Positions 25,829 to 33,982 of a stretch of DNA of 64,000 nucleotides are shown piece after piece. How positions within the stretch are numbered: the stretch's first letter is position 1; the number at the start of each line of letters is the position of its first letter. The notes under the pieces were generated by a model. The model saw nothing but the letters and a program-made list of their open reading frames with translations, did not search any database and had not been told where the DNA came from. A program made the position numbers and the translations under genes. This DNA comes from G965267185 sp965267185 (lineage in GTDB: Bacteria > Pseudomonadota > Alphaproteobacteria > UBA6615): positions 2,418,001-2,482,000 of the forward strand of contig OZ253937.1 in assembly GCA_965267185.1 (NCBI GenBank). The letters run 5' to 3'.

Positions 25829-26683
25829 TCAGCCGGTCATGTCGACAGGCGCGGCATACATGCCCACCTGCCAGACCGAAGACGCCGGCAAGGCCATCCG
25901 CACGCGGTCCAAATTGGGATCGTCAATTGCGACATGCCCGGCAATGTCGGCGAGATGCAAGTGCGCGTCGGGCCGGGCAGGGTCATCGTAGGAAACCGCG
26001 TTGGCAGGTTCGAAACCGTTCTGGGAAAGTACTTCGCGGATACGGTCGCGGCTGAAACGCTGGGCGCACTCGAACACAATCAAGCTATGGTCATCGCCCG
26101 ACGGCTCCGCTTGGCCGAGGGTGATAACGAGAGCGCTCAACTCGTCGCCATCGTCGCACAGGGCGAACGGCACGCCGGCGACGACTTGAACCGCCGTATC
26201 GCCGGTGCGGCCATACAGCAGAGGCCACCATGGTGCCTCGTCGTCTTGGCGCGGTACCGGAACCAAACCGACCGATGCCTCGCCGCTGGTGACCGCCGTG
26301 ACAACTTGCGCTGGCGTTTCAACGGGTACGGCCCGAGCCCCAGAGCCGAATCGGCCCCGTACCAGCCGGTCGCCCGTAACGATGTCGCCGATGGGGCTAT
26401 AGGCGACGGTCAAGCCGCCTTGAATCTGCGTCGATCCGGCAATGATTTCGCTCCATATACGCAGCACCGCGACAACCGGCAGGTCGCCGCTGTGGCGAGC
26501 TAACAGTCGGCGGAGCAACGCAGCCTCGCGGCCTGGCCGGAAAACAGTGGTCTGTTCGCTGGTTTTGAGCGCACCGATCTCAGCCACCAGCGCCGCGCGC
26601 CGCATTAGCAGGTCGTGCAGCGCGTCATCGACCGTGTTGATCTCGCTGCGAAGCGCATCAAGGCTACGGGGCGCGTCGTTCAT
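25829..26683 (-). CDS. Chorismate mutase (AroQ) fused to degenerate prephenate dehydratase-like and ACT-like domains
   Basis: A 284-residue protein with P-protein layout. Residues about 5-85 are an AroQ chorismate mutase helix bundle (LDALRSEINTVDDALHDLL, MRRAALVAEIGALK, later LLRRLLARH). Residues about 90-190 align by pattern with prephenate dehydratase (GGLTVAYSP, EASVGLVPVP). Residues about 200-270 resemble its ACT domain (SLIVFE, ending HLHLADIAGHVAIDD). The dehydratase hallmark N-x-T-R-F is replaced by LSALVI (S183-A-L185), so dehydratase activity is doubtful. The start at 26683 follows a GGAAG; a 16-codon extension is less likely. First gene of the hisC-tyrC operon. Confidence 0.8.
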   Translation of the reverse strand: MNDAPRSLDALRSEINTVDDALHDLLMRRAALVAEIGALKTSEQTTVFRPGREAALLRRLLARHSGDLPVVAVLRIWSEIIAGSTQIQGGLTVAYSPIGDIVTGDRLVRGRFGSGARAVPVETPAQVVTAVTSGEASVGLVPVPRQDDEAPWWPLLYGRTGDTAVQVVAGVPFALCDDGDELSALVITLGQAEPSGDDHSLIVFECAQRFSRDRIREVLSQNGFEPANAVSYDDPARPDAHLHLADIAGHVAIDDPNLDRVRMALPASSVWQVGMYAAPVDMTG

Positions 26684-26836
26684 CTCTATATTTCTTCCCG
26701 GAAAAGCGGGCACTTTGTAGTGCGGCGGCAACGCTTTGGCAAAGAAAACGTTGACACTCGCGCGACGCCCAACTTAGAGCCTAATCAAGTAAACTAACGC
26801 CTAATATGGCGAACCACGAACCAGCGGCGTTTTACC

Positions 26837-28060
26837 ATGTCTGTCGTTTCCAACTCTGGCCCTCCCAAGACGGGTTCGATTGCGGTCGAGCCGGCGGTAA
26901 CCGATCTGCCGGGGCACGCAATCGTGCTCGGCGAGACGAACCCGCTTGAGCTGGCCTCCGGCGAGCGCCTCGGCCCGTTCACGGTTGCCTACCAAACCTA
27001 TGGGACTCTGAACGCCGAGCGGTCAAACGCTGTTCTGGTCTGTCATGCACTGACCGGCGATCAATTCGCCGCTGAACCTCACCCAATAACCGATAAGCCG
27101 GGGTGGTGGAATACCGTCATCGGCGCGGGGCTATCGATCGATACCGACCGCTATTTCGTTATCTGTATCAACGTCGTTGGCGGGTGTATGGGAACAGCGG
27201 GGCCACGAGACATCAACCCGCAAACCGGGAAGCCGTTCGGGTTGGACTTTCCAATCATCACCATTACGGACATGGTCGCCGCCCAGAAGTTGGTGATCGA
27301 TCATCTCGGCATCGACAAACTCTTCTGTGTAACCGGTGGCTCGATGGGCGCCATGCAGGTTTTGGAATGGGCCGCACGCTATCCCGAGCGGGTATTCTGT
27401 GCCATCCCGATTGCCGGGGCAGCCCGCCATTCCGCTCAAAATATTGCCTTCCACGAAGTCGGACGCCAGGCGATCATGGCCGATCTGAACTGGAAGGGCG
27501 GGAATTACTACGATCACGCGGAGGTGCCTCACGCCGGCCTCGCCGTTGCGCGGATGGCAGCTCACATCACATATTTGTCGGATTCTGCGCTGCACCGGAA
27601 GTTCGGCCGCGAGCTGCAGGACCGCGCCGATGTCAGCTACGGGTTCGATGCGGATTTCCAGATCGAAAGCTACTTGCGCCACCAAGGCAGCACATTCGTG
27701 GAACGGTTCGACGCCAATTCCTATCTCTATATCACCCGCGCGATGGACTATTTCGATATTGCAGCGGAGCATGAGGGGATTCTCGCCAACGCGTTCAAGG
27801 ATACCCAGGTACGGTTTTGCTTAATCAGCTTTACGTCGGATTGGCTATTTCCAACCTCGGAGTCGCGCCAGATCGTCCACGCTCTCAACGCCGTGGCCGC
27901 CTCAGTCAGTTTTGTCGAAATCGAAACCGATGCCGGGCACGACGCGTTCTTGCTCGATGAGCCGGAGTTCTTCCGGATCTTGTCTGGGTTTTTGGCCGGT
28001 GCGGCTGAATTGCGGGGCCTAAACGGCGACACCCCGGCCGGCGACGGGTCCGCGACATGA
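26837..28060 (+). CDS. metX: Homoserine O-acetyltransferase (or succinyltransferase) MetX
   Basis: A 407-residue alpha/beta hydrolase-fold acyltransferase of methionine biosynthesis. The nucleophile elbow is VTGGSMGAMQVLEWA, and the catalytic Asp and His are in the C-terminal SDWLFP and ETDAGHDAFLLDE regions. Many alphaproteobacterial MetX proteins in metXW pairs use acetyl- or succinyl-CoA; the donor cannot be decided here. The 105-base upstream region contains TTGACA at 26751 but no SAM-II riboswitch pattern that I could recognise. Overlaps metW by four bases. Confidence 0.95.
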   Translation: MSVVSNSGPPKTGSIAVEPAVTDLPGHAIVLGETNPLELASGERLGPFTVAYQTYGTLNAERSNAVLVCHALTGDQFAAEPHPITDKPGWWNTVIGAGLSIDTDRYFVICINVVGGCMGTAGPRDINPQTGKPFGLDFPIITITDMVAAQKLVIDHLGIDKLFCVTGGSMGAMQVLEWAARYPERVFCAIPIAGAARHSAQNIAFHEVGRQAIMADLNWKGGNYYDHAEVPHAGLAVARMAAHITYLSDSALHRKFGRELQDRADVSYGFDADFQIESYLRHQGSTFVERFDANSYLYITRAMDYFDIAAEHEGILANAFKDTQVRFCLISFTSDWLFPTSESRQIVHALNAVAASVSFVEIETDAGHDAFLLDEPEFFRILSGFLAGAAELRGLNGDTPAGDGSAT

Positions 28061-28731
28061 TGAATCGTCCCCAATCGTCGCCACAAATTCAGAGCCGTAT
28101 CGACCTCCAGCGCGTCGCCGACATGATCGAGCCCGGCAGCCGGGTTCTCGATATCGGATGCGGCGACGGCGCATTGCTCGATTATCTGGTTCACTTCAAG
28201 CAGGTCGACGGACGGGGTATCGAGCTCAGTCAGGAGGGCGTGAACCGGTCGGTGAGCCTCGGGCTCGCGGTCGTTCAGGGTAATGCGGAATCCGATTTGC
28301 ACAACTATCCGTCCGATGCCTTCGACTACGTGATTCTGTCGCAGACACTTCAATCGATCTATGACGTGCGGGGCACCCTGAACGAGTTGTTGCGGATCGG
28401 CCGCCACGCCATCGTCAGTTTCCCTAATCTAGGATACTGGCGGGTGCGCCTCGATTTGCTGGTGCATGGCCGCAGCCCGATGTCGGAGAAACTCCCCTAT
28501 ATCTGGTGCGATTCACCAAATATCCGGTTCTGCACGCTCACCGACTTCGTAACCTTGGCCGGCGAGATGGGGTTCGCTATCGACCGCATCGTCAGTATCG
28601 ATCACTCGGGCCGCGCCATGCCCCGCGACACGGTGGGCCGGTGGACCAACTGGTTAGCGGAAGAAGCTATTTACTTACTGAGTCGTGGACCGTCGCCCGA
28701 TTCCGCTGAATCGCCCCCTCCGGCACAGTAA
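28057..28731 (+). CDS. metW: Methionine biosynthesis protein MetW
   Basis: A 224-residue class I methyltransferase-fold protein that acts together with MetX. The SAM-binding motif I is VLDIGCGDGALLDYLV, and the MetW hallmarks YVILSQTLQSIYD, SFPNLGYWRVR and LPYIWCDSPNIRFCTLTDF follow. It is translationally coupled to metX through ATGA. Its last 65 bases overlap the 3' end of the methyltransferase gene on the other strand. Confidence 0.95.
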   Translation: MMNRPQSSPQIQSRIDLQRVADMIEPGSRVLDIGCGDGALLDYLVHFKQVDGRGIELSQEGVNRSVSLGLAVVQGNAESDLHNYPSDAFDYVILSQTLQSIYDVRGTLNELLRIGRHAIVSFPNLGYWRVRLDLLVHGRSPMSEKLPYIWCDSPNIRFCTLTDFVTLAGEMGFAIDRIVSIDHSGRAMPRDTVGRWTNWLAEEAIYLLSRGPSPDSAESPPPAQ

Positions 28732-29434
28732 CGTAGCCGCGCACGCGTGAGCGCTCGCCGGCCATGGTGCCGGCGTAGATTTGTTTCGCCGCCTCGGCCA
28801 TGACAACCCCACCGAGAACGCGAAACCACCGGGCGCCCAATTTCTCCCACGCCGGGGCTGTCGCGAGCCAAAACCGCCGGCGGGTCGGCGGTAAGAAAAG
28901 CGCCCTCTTGCTACGGATCGGCGTGAACATCGATTGCCGGAGCGTTCGATTGAGTTGCTCGAGCGAGTAGGGGTGGCCGTGCCCGAAGGGTGTCTCGTCG
29001 GCATGAGCCCAGGTTCCGCGCCGGTTGGGCACGATAACCATGAGGCGCCCGCCATCCGCGAGAACACGCCAAACGTCGCGAAGCAAGCCTCTAACTTGCT
29101 CGGTGTATTCCATCCCGTGCACGATGAGGATGCGATCCATTGAAAGATCGGGAAACGGCAACGCCCCCTCGTCAGAGAGGCACACGGTATTGCGGGCATC
29201 GCTATCGGGAGCCGACCAAGCCAGGACGCCCATTCGTGCCGGCATGACTACGGAAACCCGCGACGCTTCGTCGCAGAACGGCAGCATGTAAGGCGTCGCA
29301 AAGCCGATGCCCAACACGTTCATGCCCGTGGTATCGGTCCAATAGGAGCGAATTTGGCGGCGCATCAGCCGGCACGTTACCTGACCTAGGCTCGACGCAT
29401 AGAAATCCCGAAGATCGACAACATCCGGCCACAT
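28667..29434 (-). CDS. Class I SAM-dependent methyltransferase
   Basis: A 255-residue protein with methyltransferase motif I as NVLGIGFATPYMLPF, acidic loop ESRV-like SRVSVVMPA, and a motif III/IV region PFPDLSMDRILIVHGMEYTEQ followed by VWRVLADGGRLMVIVPNRRG. The latter resembles Methyltransf_11 proteins commonly found near gloB in Alphaproteobacteria. Substrate unknown. Its 3' end overlaps metW antisense by 65 bases, which is long for a convergent pair. Confidence 0.85.
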   Translation of the reverse strand: MWPDVVDLRDFYASSLGQVTCRLMRRQIRSYWTDTTGMNVLGIGFATPYMLPFCDEASRVSVVMPARMGVLAWSAPDSDARNTVCLSDEGALPFPDLSMDRILIVHGMEYTEQVRGLLRDVWRVLADGGRLMVIVPNRRGTWAHADETPFGHGHPYSLEQLNRTLRQSMFTPIRSKRALFLPPTRRRFWLATAPAWEKLGARWFRVLGGVVMAEAAKQIYAGTMAGERSRVRGYVTVPEGAIQRNRATVHDSVSK

Positions 29435-29560
29435 GGCGCTAACTTACCATACAGACTTAACAATCGAATAAACGGCATGACAATGACGCGCTATTGCGGG
29501 TGACTTATAGTCGTCCCATCTAACGACAAGTGCCGAACCGCACATCACGGGGATCAGAAC

Positions 29561-30163
29561 ATGAAGCTTATTTACTCGGTGCCATCGCCCTACGCGCGAA
29601 AAGCGCGTGTCGCTCTGATCGAGGCGAACCTCGAAGGCCAAGTCGACACCGAAGCGCTCGACCCGTGGGCCGACCCTCCCGGGTTCCGCGACAACAACCC
29701 CTTAGGCAAGGTTCCCACCCTAATCCGCGACGACGGCCCGCCGCTCTTTCAATCGAACGTAATCTGCGAATACCTAAACGCCGCCGGTAATGGGAAGCTC
29801 TACCCCAATGACGCCCCGGACCGATGGACAAGCCTGCGCCAGCTCGCCCTTGCGGATGGCATCCTCGATGCTTCGGTCACCGCGCGCATGGAGTTGATGT
29901 TCCACGACCCCAGTCAGATTTCCCATAAACTGGTGGAGCGGCAAGAGCTGTCGGTGGGGCAATCGCTGGATACGCTCGAAACCGAGGCCGAAGCACTCAA
30001 CGGCGACATCACGATGGGTCAGATCGCTGTCGGATGCGCCCTAGCCTATCGCGATTTCCGATTTGCGGACGTCAACTGGCGCATTGACCGGCCCAAGCTT
30101 ACCGATTGGTTCAACGAGTTTGCCGCCCGTCCCGCGATGACGGCAACCGAACCCGAGGGCTAG
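29561..30163 (+). CDS. Glutathione S-transferase family protein
   Basis: A 200-residue GST. The thioredoxin-like N-domain starts MKLIYSVPSPYARKARVAL (Ser/Tyr near residues 7-11 as possible glutathione activators), with the cis-Pro KVPTLI and the glutathione-binding FQSNVICEYL. The C-terminal helical domain includes DITMGQIAVGCALAY. It precedes the DUF985 cupin by 13 bases, so both may form an operon in a stress-related stretch. Confidence 0.9.
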   Translation: MKLIYSVPSPYARKARVALIEANLEGQVDTEALDPWADPPGFRDNNPLGKVPTLIRDDGPPLFQSNVICEYLNAAGNGKLYPNDAPDRWTSLRQLALADGILDASVTARMELMFHDPSQISHKLVERQELSVGQSLDTLETEAEALNGDITMGQIAVGCALAYRDFRFADVNWRIDRPKLTDWFNEFAARPAMTATEPEG

Positions 30164-30176
30164 GCTGACAAATCTG

Positions 30177-30620
30177 ATGGAGTCTCTCACCGCGCCTCAG
30201 ATCATCGATCTCTTATCGATGCAGCCTCACCCCGAGGGCGGCCATTTCGTCGAGACGTTCCGCGATCCCAATCAAACCGGTGAGGCCGCTCGCAGCGCCT
30301 GTACCGCCATCTATTATCTGCTGCAGGCCGGCGAGATATCGGCCTGGCACCGTGTCATCGACGCGAGCGAGATTTGGCATTGGTACGCCGGTGCACCGCT
30401 CGCTCTGCGCATGTCGCCAGACGGCCGCAACGACAACGAGGTCCGGCTCGGTCCCGATCTACCGGCCGGCGAGCGCCCCCAAGCGGTAGTAGAGGCGGGC
30501 CACTGGCAATCGGCACAGTCCCTCGGCGCGTGGACGTTGGTGGGCTGCACGGTGGCGCCAGGGTTCGAATTCGCCAGCTTCGAAATGGCACCAGCAGGCT
30601 GGACGCCGGGCGACGACTAA
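30177..30620 (+). CDS. Cupin domain protein (DUF985)
   Basis: A 147-residue single-cupin protein. The family start PQIIDLLSMQPHPEGGHFVETFRD is followed by TAIYYLLQAGEISAWHRVIDASEIWHWYAG, with His residues of the cupin metal site, and the closing VGCTVAPGFEFASFEMA. Members are linked to sugar epimerase or YML079w-like folds without a fixed function. Close behind the GST. Confidence 0.9.
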   Translation: MESLTAPQIIDLLSMQPHPEGGHFVETFRDPNQTGEAARSACTAIYYLLQAGEISAWHRVIDASEIWHWYAGAPLALRMSPDGRNDNEVRLGPDLPAGERPQAVVEAGHWQSAQSLGAWTLVGCTVAPGFEFASFEMAPAGWTPGDD

Positions 30621-30761
30621 CCCTTTCTTGGACAGCGCCTCGCGGCGATATCTGGCCCACCGTCAACGCACACATTATCGAGAAGTCCTCTTTAGCGCTC
30701 CCCGTTCGTTTAATATATCGGACAACGGCAAGAGGGAGTTTGGCACGAGAAACAGTTTCTG

Positions 30762-31106
30762 TTGGTGCTTCGCGATCATGAAATGAAGTGGGACGAGTTC
30801 TCGCCGGAGGAACTGCGCGGGATCGTCGATATGTATGCCGAATGGAACCGAAAACTTCGCGAGGAAGAACGGTTTGGCGGCGCCGGCAAACTCTCGCGAA
30901 ACCTCGGCGTGACGGTCCGCGCGGCGGGTGACGAGTTAGTGGTCGACGGCCCTTATTCCGAAGCGAAAGAGGCAATCGCCGGCTACTACTGCGTGCGGGC
31001 GGAAACCCTCGAAGAGGGCGTAATCGCCGCCAAGGCCTGCCCGATCCTCACCTATGGCGGATCGGTCGAAGTGCGTGAAATCGAGGCCATAATGGGACCC
31101 GAATAG
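30762..31106 (+). CDS. YCII/DGPF-domain protein, partner of the ECF42 sigma factor
   Basis: A protein of about 114 residues with the DGPF family pattern: EFSPEELRGIVDMYAEWNRKL, GKLSRNLGVTVRAAGDELVVDGPYSEAKEAIAGYY and CPILTYGGSVEVREIE. The DGPF motif is DGPY here. The first listed start is TTG at 30762, but reading the same frame upstream gives KQFLLVL, the expected first beta strand, with no ATG, GTG or TTG before it. Either the start is unusual or a one-base insertion separates the true start (TTG at 30740, frame ARE...) from the body. It precedes the sigma gene by five bases, the standard ECF42 arrangement. Confidence 0.82.
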   Translation: MVLRDHEMKWDEFSPEELRGIVDMYAEWNRKLREEERFGGAGKLSRNLGVTVRAAGDELVVDGPYSEAKEAIAGYYCVRAETLEEGVIAAKACPILTYGGSVEVREIEAIMGPE

Positions 31107-31111
31107 CCACT

Positions 31112-32374
31112 GTGACAGAAGCCCAAGCCGACATACGCCTAACCATCGACCAGTGCTTTCGAGACAAGCGCCGGGAGATGCTACTGGTGCTCACGCGGAA
31201 GTTCGGCGCCCATCGGTTAGAGGATATCGAGAACTCCCTGCAGACGGCGTTCGAAAGGGCGCTTTCGATATGGCCGCAGCAGGGGGTGCCCCCCAATCCG
31301 GTCGCCTGGTCGATCACCGTCGCGCAAAATCTAATGATCGATATCGGCCGCAAACAGTCTCTGGTCGATTCGAAAGCGCCCGACGTGGTGGACGCCCTTT
31401 ACCCACCAACGGCAGAAGAGCCGCTATGGGCAGGCCCTCTCAACGACGATGTGCTGAAAATGATGCTGGTATGCGCGCATCCCAGCCTCAGACCCCGGGA
31501 CGCCATCGTCATCACCCTGCGGATCATCTGTAACCTCGGTATCGAGGAAATTTCCAAAGGGCTTCTCAGCACGCCAGCCGCGGTCAAGAAGCGGTTGACC
31601 CGGGCGAAACAGAAGATCCGCGACCTCAGAATATCCTTCGACTTGCCGCCGCCCGAACAACTCGACCAGCGACTGGACCGGACGCTGCAGTGCATCTATC
31701 TGCTCTATAATGAAGGTTATTCGGCTTACATCGGCGATAATCTGATCCGCAAAGATTTGTGCGCCGAGGGAGAGCGGCTCACGGCCTTGCTCTTGCAAAG
31801 CACGCTGGAGGACAAGGGAAAAATCTGGGCGCTCGCGGCATTGCTGGCGTTTCAGTCATCCCGGCTGGAGGCGCGTACGGATTCAGAGGGGCGTCTCATT
31901 CGCCTGGCGGACCAAGATCGTTCTGCCTGGGACCAAGAAAAAATCGCCGCCGGGCTTGTCGCGCTAGGCCACTCAATGAAAAGCGCCGACCGGTCGCGCT
32001 ATCACTTGGAGGCGGCAATCGCTGCGTGCCACGCCGTCGCGAAAACCTACGCCGATACGGACTGGCATCAGATACGCGAATATTATGACGACCTAGCCCA
32101 CCTCTTCCCGTCCCCCGTGGTGGATCTCAATCGCTCGGTCGCCATCATGATGACGGATGGACCGGAAGCGGCGATTGAAAAATTGGACGCCGTCGACGAT
32201 AGCGGCAAATTGGCCGATATGTACTTGCTGCCGGCCTTACTGGGCGATTTCCATCGCCGCGCCGGCAGGGACGAGAAGGCCGCGCACTATTATCAGCGCG
32301 CCTTGCACCTGGCCCAAACCGAACCGGTTCAGCAATTCCTGCTCGGTCAGCTGGAAGTTTGTACGCTGGGCTAA
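31112..32374 (+). CDS. ECF-type RNA polymerase sigma factor, ECF42 group (with TPR-like C-terminal domain)
   Basis: A 420-residue sigma factor. Region 2 is seen in AHRLEDIENSLQTAFERALSIWPQ and PNPVAWSITVAQNLMIDIGRK, and region 4 in RDAIVITLRIICNLGIEEISKGLLSTPAAVKKRLTRAKQKI. The remaining about 230 residues form the extended helical/TPR-like domain (LLYNEGYSAYIGDNLIRKDLCAEGERL; LNRSVAIMM; LLGDFHRRAG) that defines ECF42. These sigmas lack a classical anti-sigma factor and are encoded beside DGPF proteins, as here. GTG start, five bases after the DGPF gene. Confidence 0.92.
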   Translation: MTEAQADIRLTIDQCFRDKRREMLLVLTRKFGAHRLEDIENSLQTAFERALSIWPQQGVPPNPVAWSITVAQNLMIDIGRKQSLVDSKAPDVVDALYPPTAEEPLWAGPLNDDVLKMMLVCAHPSLRPRDAIVITLRIICNLGIEEISKGLLSTPAAVKKRLTRAKQKIRDLRISFDLPPPEQLDQRLDRTLQCIYLLYNEGYSAYIGDNLIRKDLCAEGERLTALLLQSTLEDKGKIWALAALLAFQSSRLEARTDSEGRLIRLADQDRSAWDQEKIAAGLVALGHSMKSADRSRYHLEAAIAACHAVAKTYADTDWHQIREYYDDLAHLFPSPVVDLNRSVAIMMTDGPEAAIEKLDAVDDSGKLADMYLLPALLGDFHRRAGRDEKAAHYYQRALHLAQTEPVQQFLLGQLEVCTLG

Positions 32375-32398
32375 GGATCGCCCCCCTCCTTTCGAAAA

Positions 32399-32417
32399 AA
32401 GTGTCTCTTTCCGTTCG
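32399..32417 (+). promoter_or_regulatory. Candidate ECF42 target element before the VOC gene
   Basis: AAGTGTCTCTTTCCGTTCG at 32399-32417 resembles AAGTCCTCTTT (30683-30693) and CCGTTCG (30702-30708) before the DGPF gene, though the spacing between the halves differs by eight bases. A shared element upstream of both genes could be the sigma-factor recognition site. GTCTCT and AGAGAC also form a six-bp inverted repeat around this stretch. Confidence 0.3.
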
Positions 32418-32492
32418 CCCTAATCGTTTGAGAGACGAGAGCCGGACGCGGATGCTCTTCGCGACCGGCTGAAACCAAACGGAGGAGAGACA

Positions 32493-32852
32493 ATGTCAGC
32501 CGTCGCAATTAACTGGTTCGAGATTCCGGTGACGGATCTTGCCCGTGCAACAGAGTTCTACGGCACCGCGCTGGGCGTCGAGTTAGGCGACATGGAGAGC
32601 CCCGGCGGCCCCATGAAAACATTCCAAAACGGCGACCAACCGGTCGGCGCTCTGCTTAACAGCGAACACAACAATCCTTCGGCAACGGGCCCCCTCGTCT
32701 ACTTCGGGACCGAGGATATCGACGCGGTTCTGCAGCGGGTGGGCGAAGCAGGCGGGCAAGTCGTCGTTCCTAAAACGTCGATCGGGGCCTATGGCCACAT
32801 CGCTCAATTCATGGACAGCGAGGGCAACCGCATCGCTTTGCACAGCAACTAA
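32493..32852 (+). CDS. VOC family protein (glyoxalase/bleomycin resistance fold)
   Basis: A 119-residue single-module vicinal oxygen chelate protein: AINWFEIPVTDLARATEFYGTALG at the start, TGPLVYFGTEDIDAVLQRV in the middle and IAQFMDSEGNRIALHS at the end. Enzymatic role unknown. A GGAGGAGAG ribosome site is just upstream. It lies 118 bases after the ECF42 gene and may be one of its targets. Confidence 0.9.
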   Translation: MSAVAINWFEIPVTDLARATEFYGTALGVELGDMESPGGPMKTFQNGDQPVGALLNSEHNNPSATGPLVYFGTEDIDAVLQRVGEAGGQVVVPKTSIGAYGHIAQFMDSEGNRIALHSN

Positions 32853-32903
32853 CCGCGTACGACAGCTTCGGTGGTGAGGACAAGACCAGGGAAGTGAATC
32901 TCA

Positions 32904-33203
32904 ATGGCCGACCAGAAAAATACAACCGCTGCCTACTGCGAGATCACTCCGACCGGCATTGCATGCCCAGCATGTCAGGCAGGCACGCTGGAGCCCAAAC
33001 GGGGCCGGTTCGGACCGATCTACAAATGCACCAACAAGAGCGCCTGCCAGTTCACTCTAACGGCGCGCCCCACCGGAGCTGTCTGCGACTACCGCAGAGA
33101 AAACGACGAACCTTGCGGGCATCTGATCGTAGAGGGCACCAAGACAATCCCCGACCGCTGCAGCGACAGGACCTGCCCAAATCGCAATCCGCATAAGCTA
33201 TAG
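32904..33203 (+). CDS. Small protein with two topoisomerase-type C4 zinc ribbons
   Basis: A 99-residue protein made of two zinc ribbons like those at the C-terminus of DNA topoisomerase I. Cysteines 21, 24, 42 and 48 (CPAC...YKC...C) form the first, and 61, 71, 86 and 91 (C...CGH...C...CPNR) the second. Such fragments may bind single-stranded DNA or RNA. GGGAAGTG lies ahead of the ATG. A longer frame overlapping on the same strand is a shadow. Confidence 0.8.
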   Translation: MADQKNTTAAYCEITPTGIACPACQAGTLEPKRGRFGPIYKCTNKSACQFTLTARPTGAVCDYRRENDEPCGHLIVEGTKTIPDRCSDRTCPNRNPHKL

Positions 33204-33251
33204 CCTGCACCCGCGATAACCCGCCGCGAGTAGGCCGCTAGGTCTGTGCCG

Positions 33252-33884
33252 CTAGTAAAATTGCGCGGTAAGCAGCGCGTAAATCCCAAAGGCGAATAGA
33301 ATCGCGGCGGAAATGCGCCGCACCAATCGCTCGTAGCCGCCATCGAGATAGGGCCGCGCAACGTTGGCAGTAGAAGCCAACGCGAACCACCATAGCGACG
33401 ATCCAGCAAACACACCGGCCACCAGGAGCGCCGCATTGTCGACCGAATCGCCGGCTTCCGTGACACCTAGCGTTGCGAACAAACCCGCGAAGGTCAAAAT
33501 CGTCAGCGGATTGGTGATCGCTAGCACGAAGGTCGAAATAAAGTCTTGCAGCAGGCTTTCGGTGTGGACTTGACCAACTTCTTTCTGAGCCTCGCGACGC
33601 GTGCGAACAAGCAGCGTTTTGATCGCTAGGATCAACAGAACGATACCGCCAGCGGTTCGCAAACCTGCCTGATGATCGGTGATCCAATCCTGAATAGCGC
33701 TAATACCGAACGCCGCAATCGCGCCGTAGAGGGAATCGGCGACGGCCGCCCCGAGCCCCGATAGCAAACCATGAAGGCGGCCTTCAGATAGGGTGCGCTG
33801 GACACACAACACCGCCACTGGACCCACCGGAACAGCAAGCACAAGGCCAAAAATAAAGCCGTTTATCAGAATATAGTCGGTCAA
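33252..33884 (-). CDS. LysE family translocator
   Basis: A 210-residue inner-membrane protein with six hydrophobic segments. The LysE/RhtB signature GFIFGLVLAVPVGPVAVLCVQRTL is at the N-terminus, with GLGAAVADSLYGAIAAFG next and NPLTILTFAGLFA in the fourth segment. These export amino acids or related solutes; the substrate is unknown. Confidence 0.92.
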   Translation of the reverse strand: MTDYILINGFIFGLVLAVPVGPVAVLCVQRTLSEGRLHGLLSGLGAAVADSLYGAIAAFGISAIQDWITDHQAGLRTAGGIVLLILAIKTLLVRTRREAQKEVGQVHTESLLQDFISTFVLAITNPLTILTFAGLFATLGVTEAGDSVDNAALLVAGVFAGSSLWWFALASTANVARPYLDGGYERLVRRISAAILFAFGIYALLTAQFY

Positions 33885-33982
33885 TTCAGAGGAACTTCAC
33901 GGGTTGGGGTCGTCGCCTCTCGTTTTCTTGAGGAGCGCGGAGACCTCATAACAGATTTCCGTGGGATATAAAATTCCGGTGA

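Noticed and set aside
26732..26836. SAM-II riboswitch before metX
   Set aside because: SAM-II elements are common before alphaproteobacterial met genes, but the conserved pseudoknot segments could not be found here.
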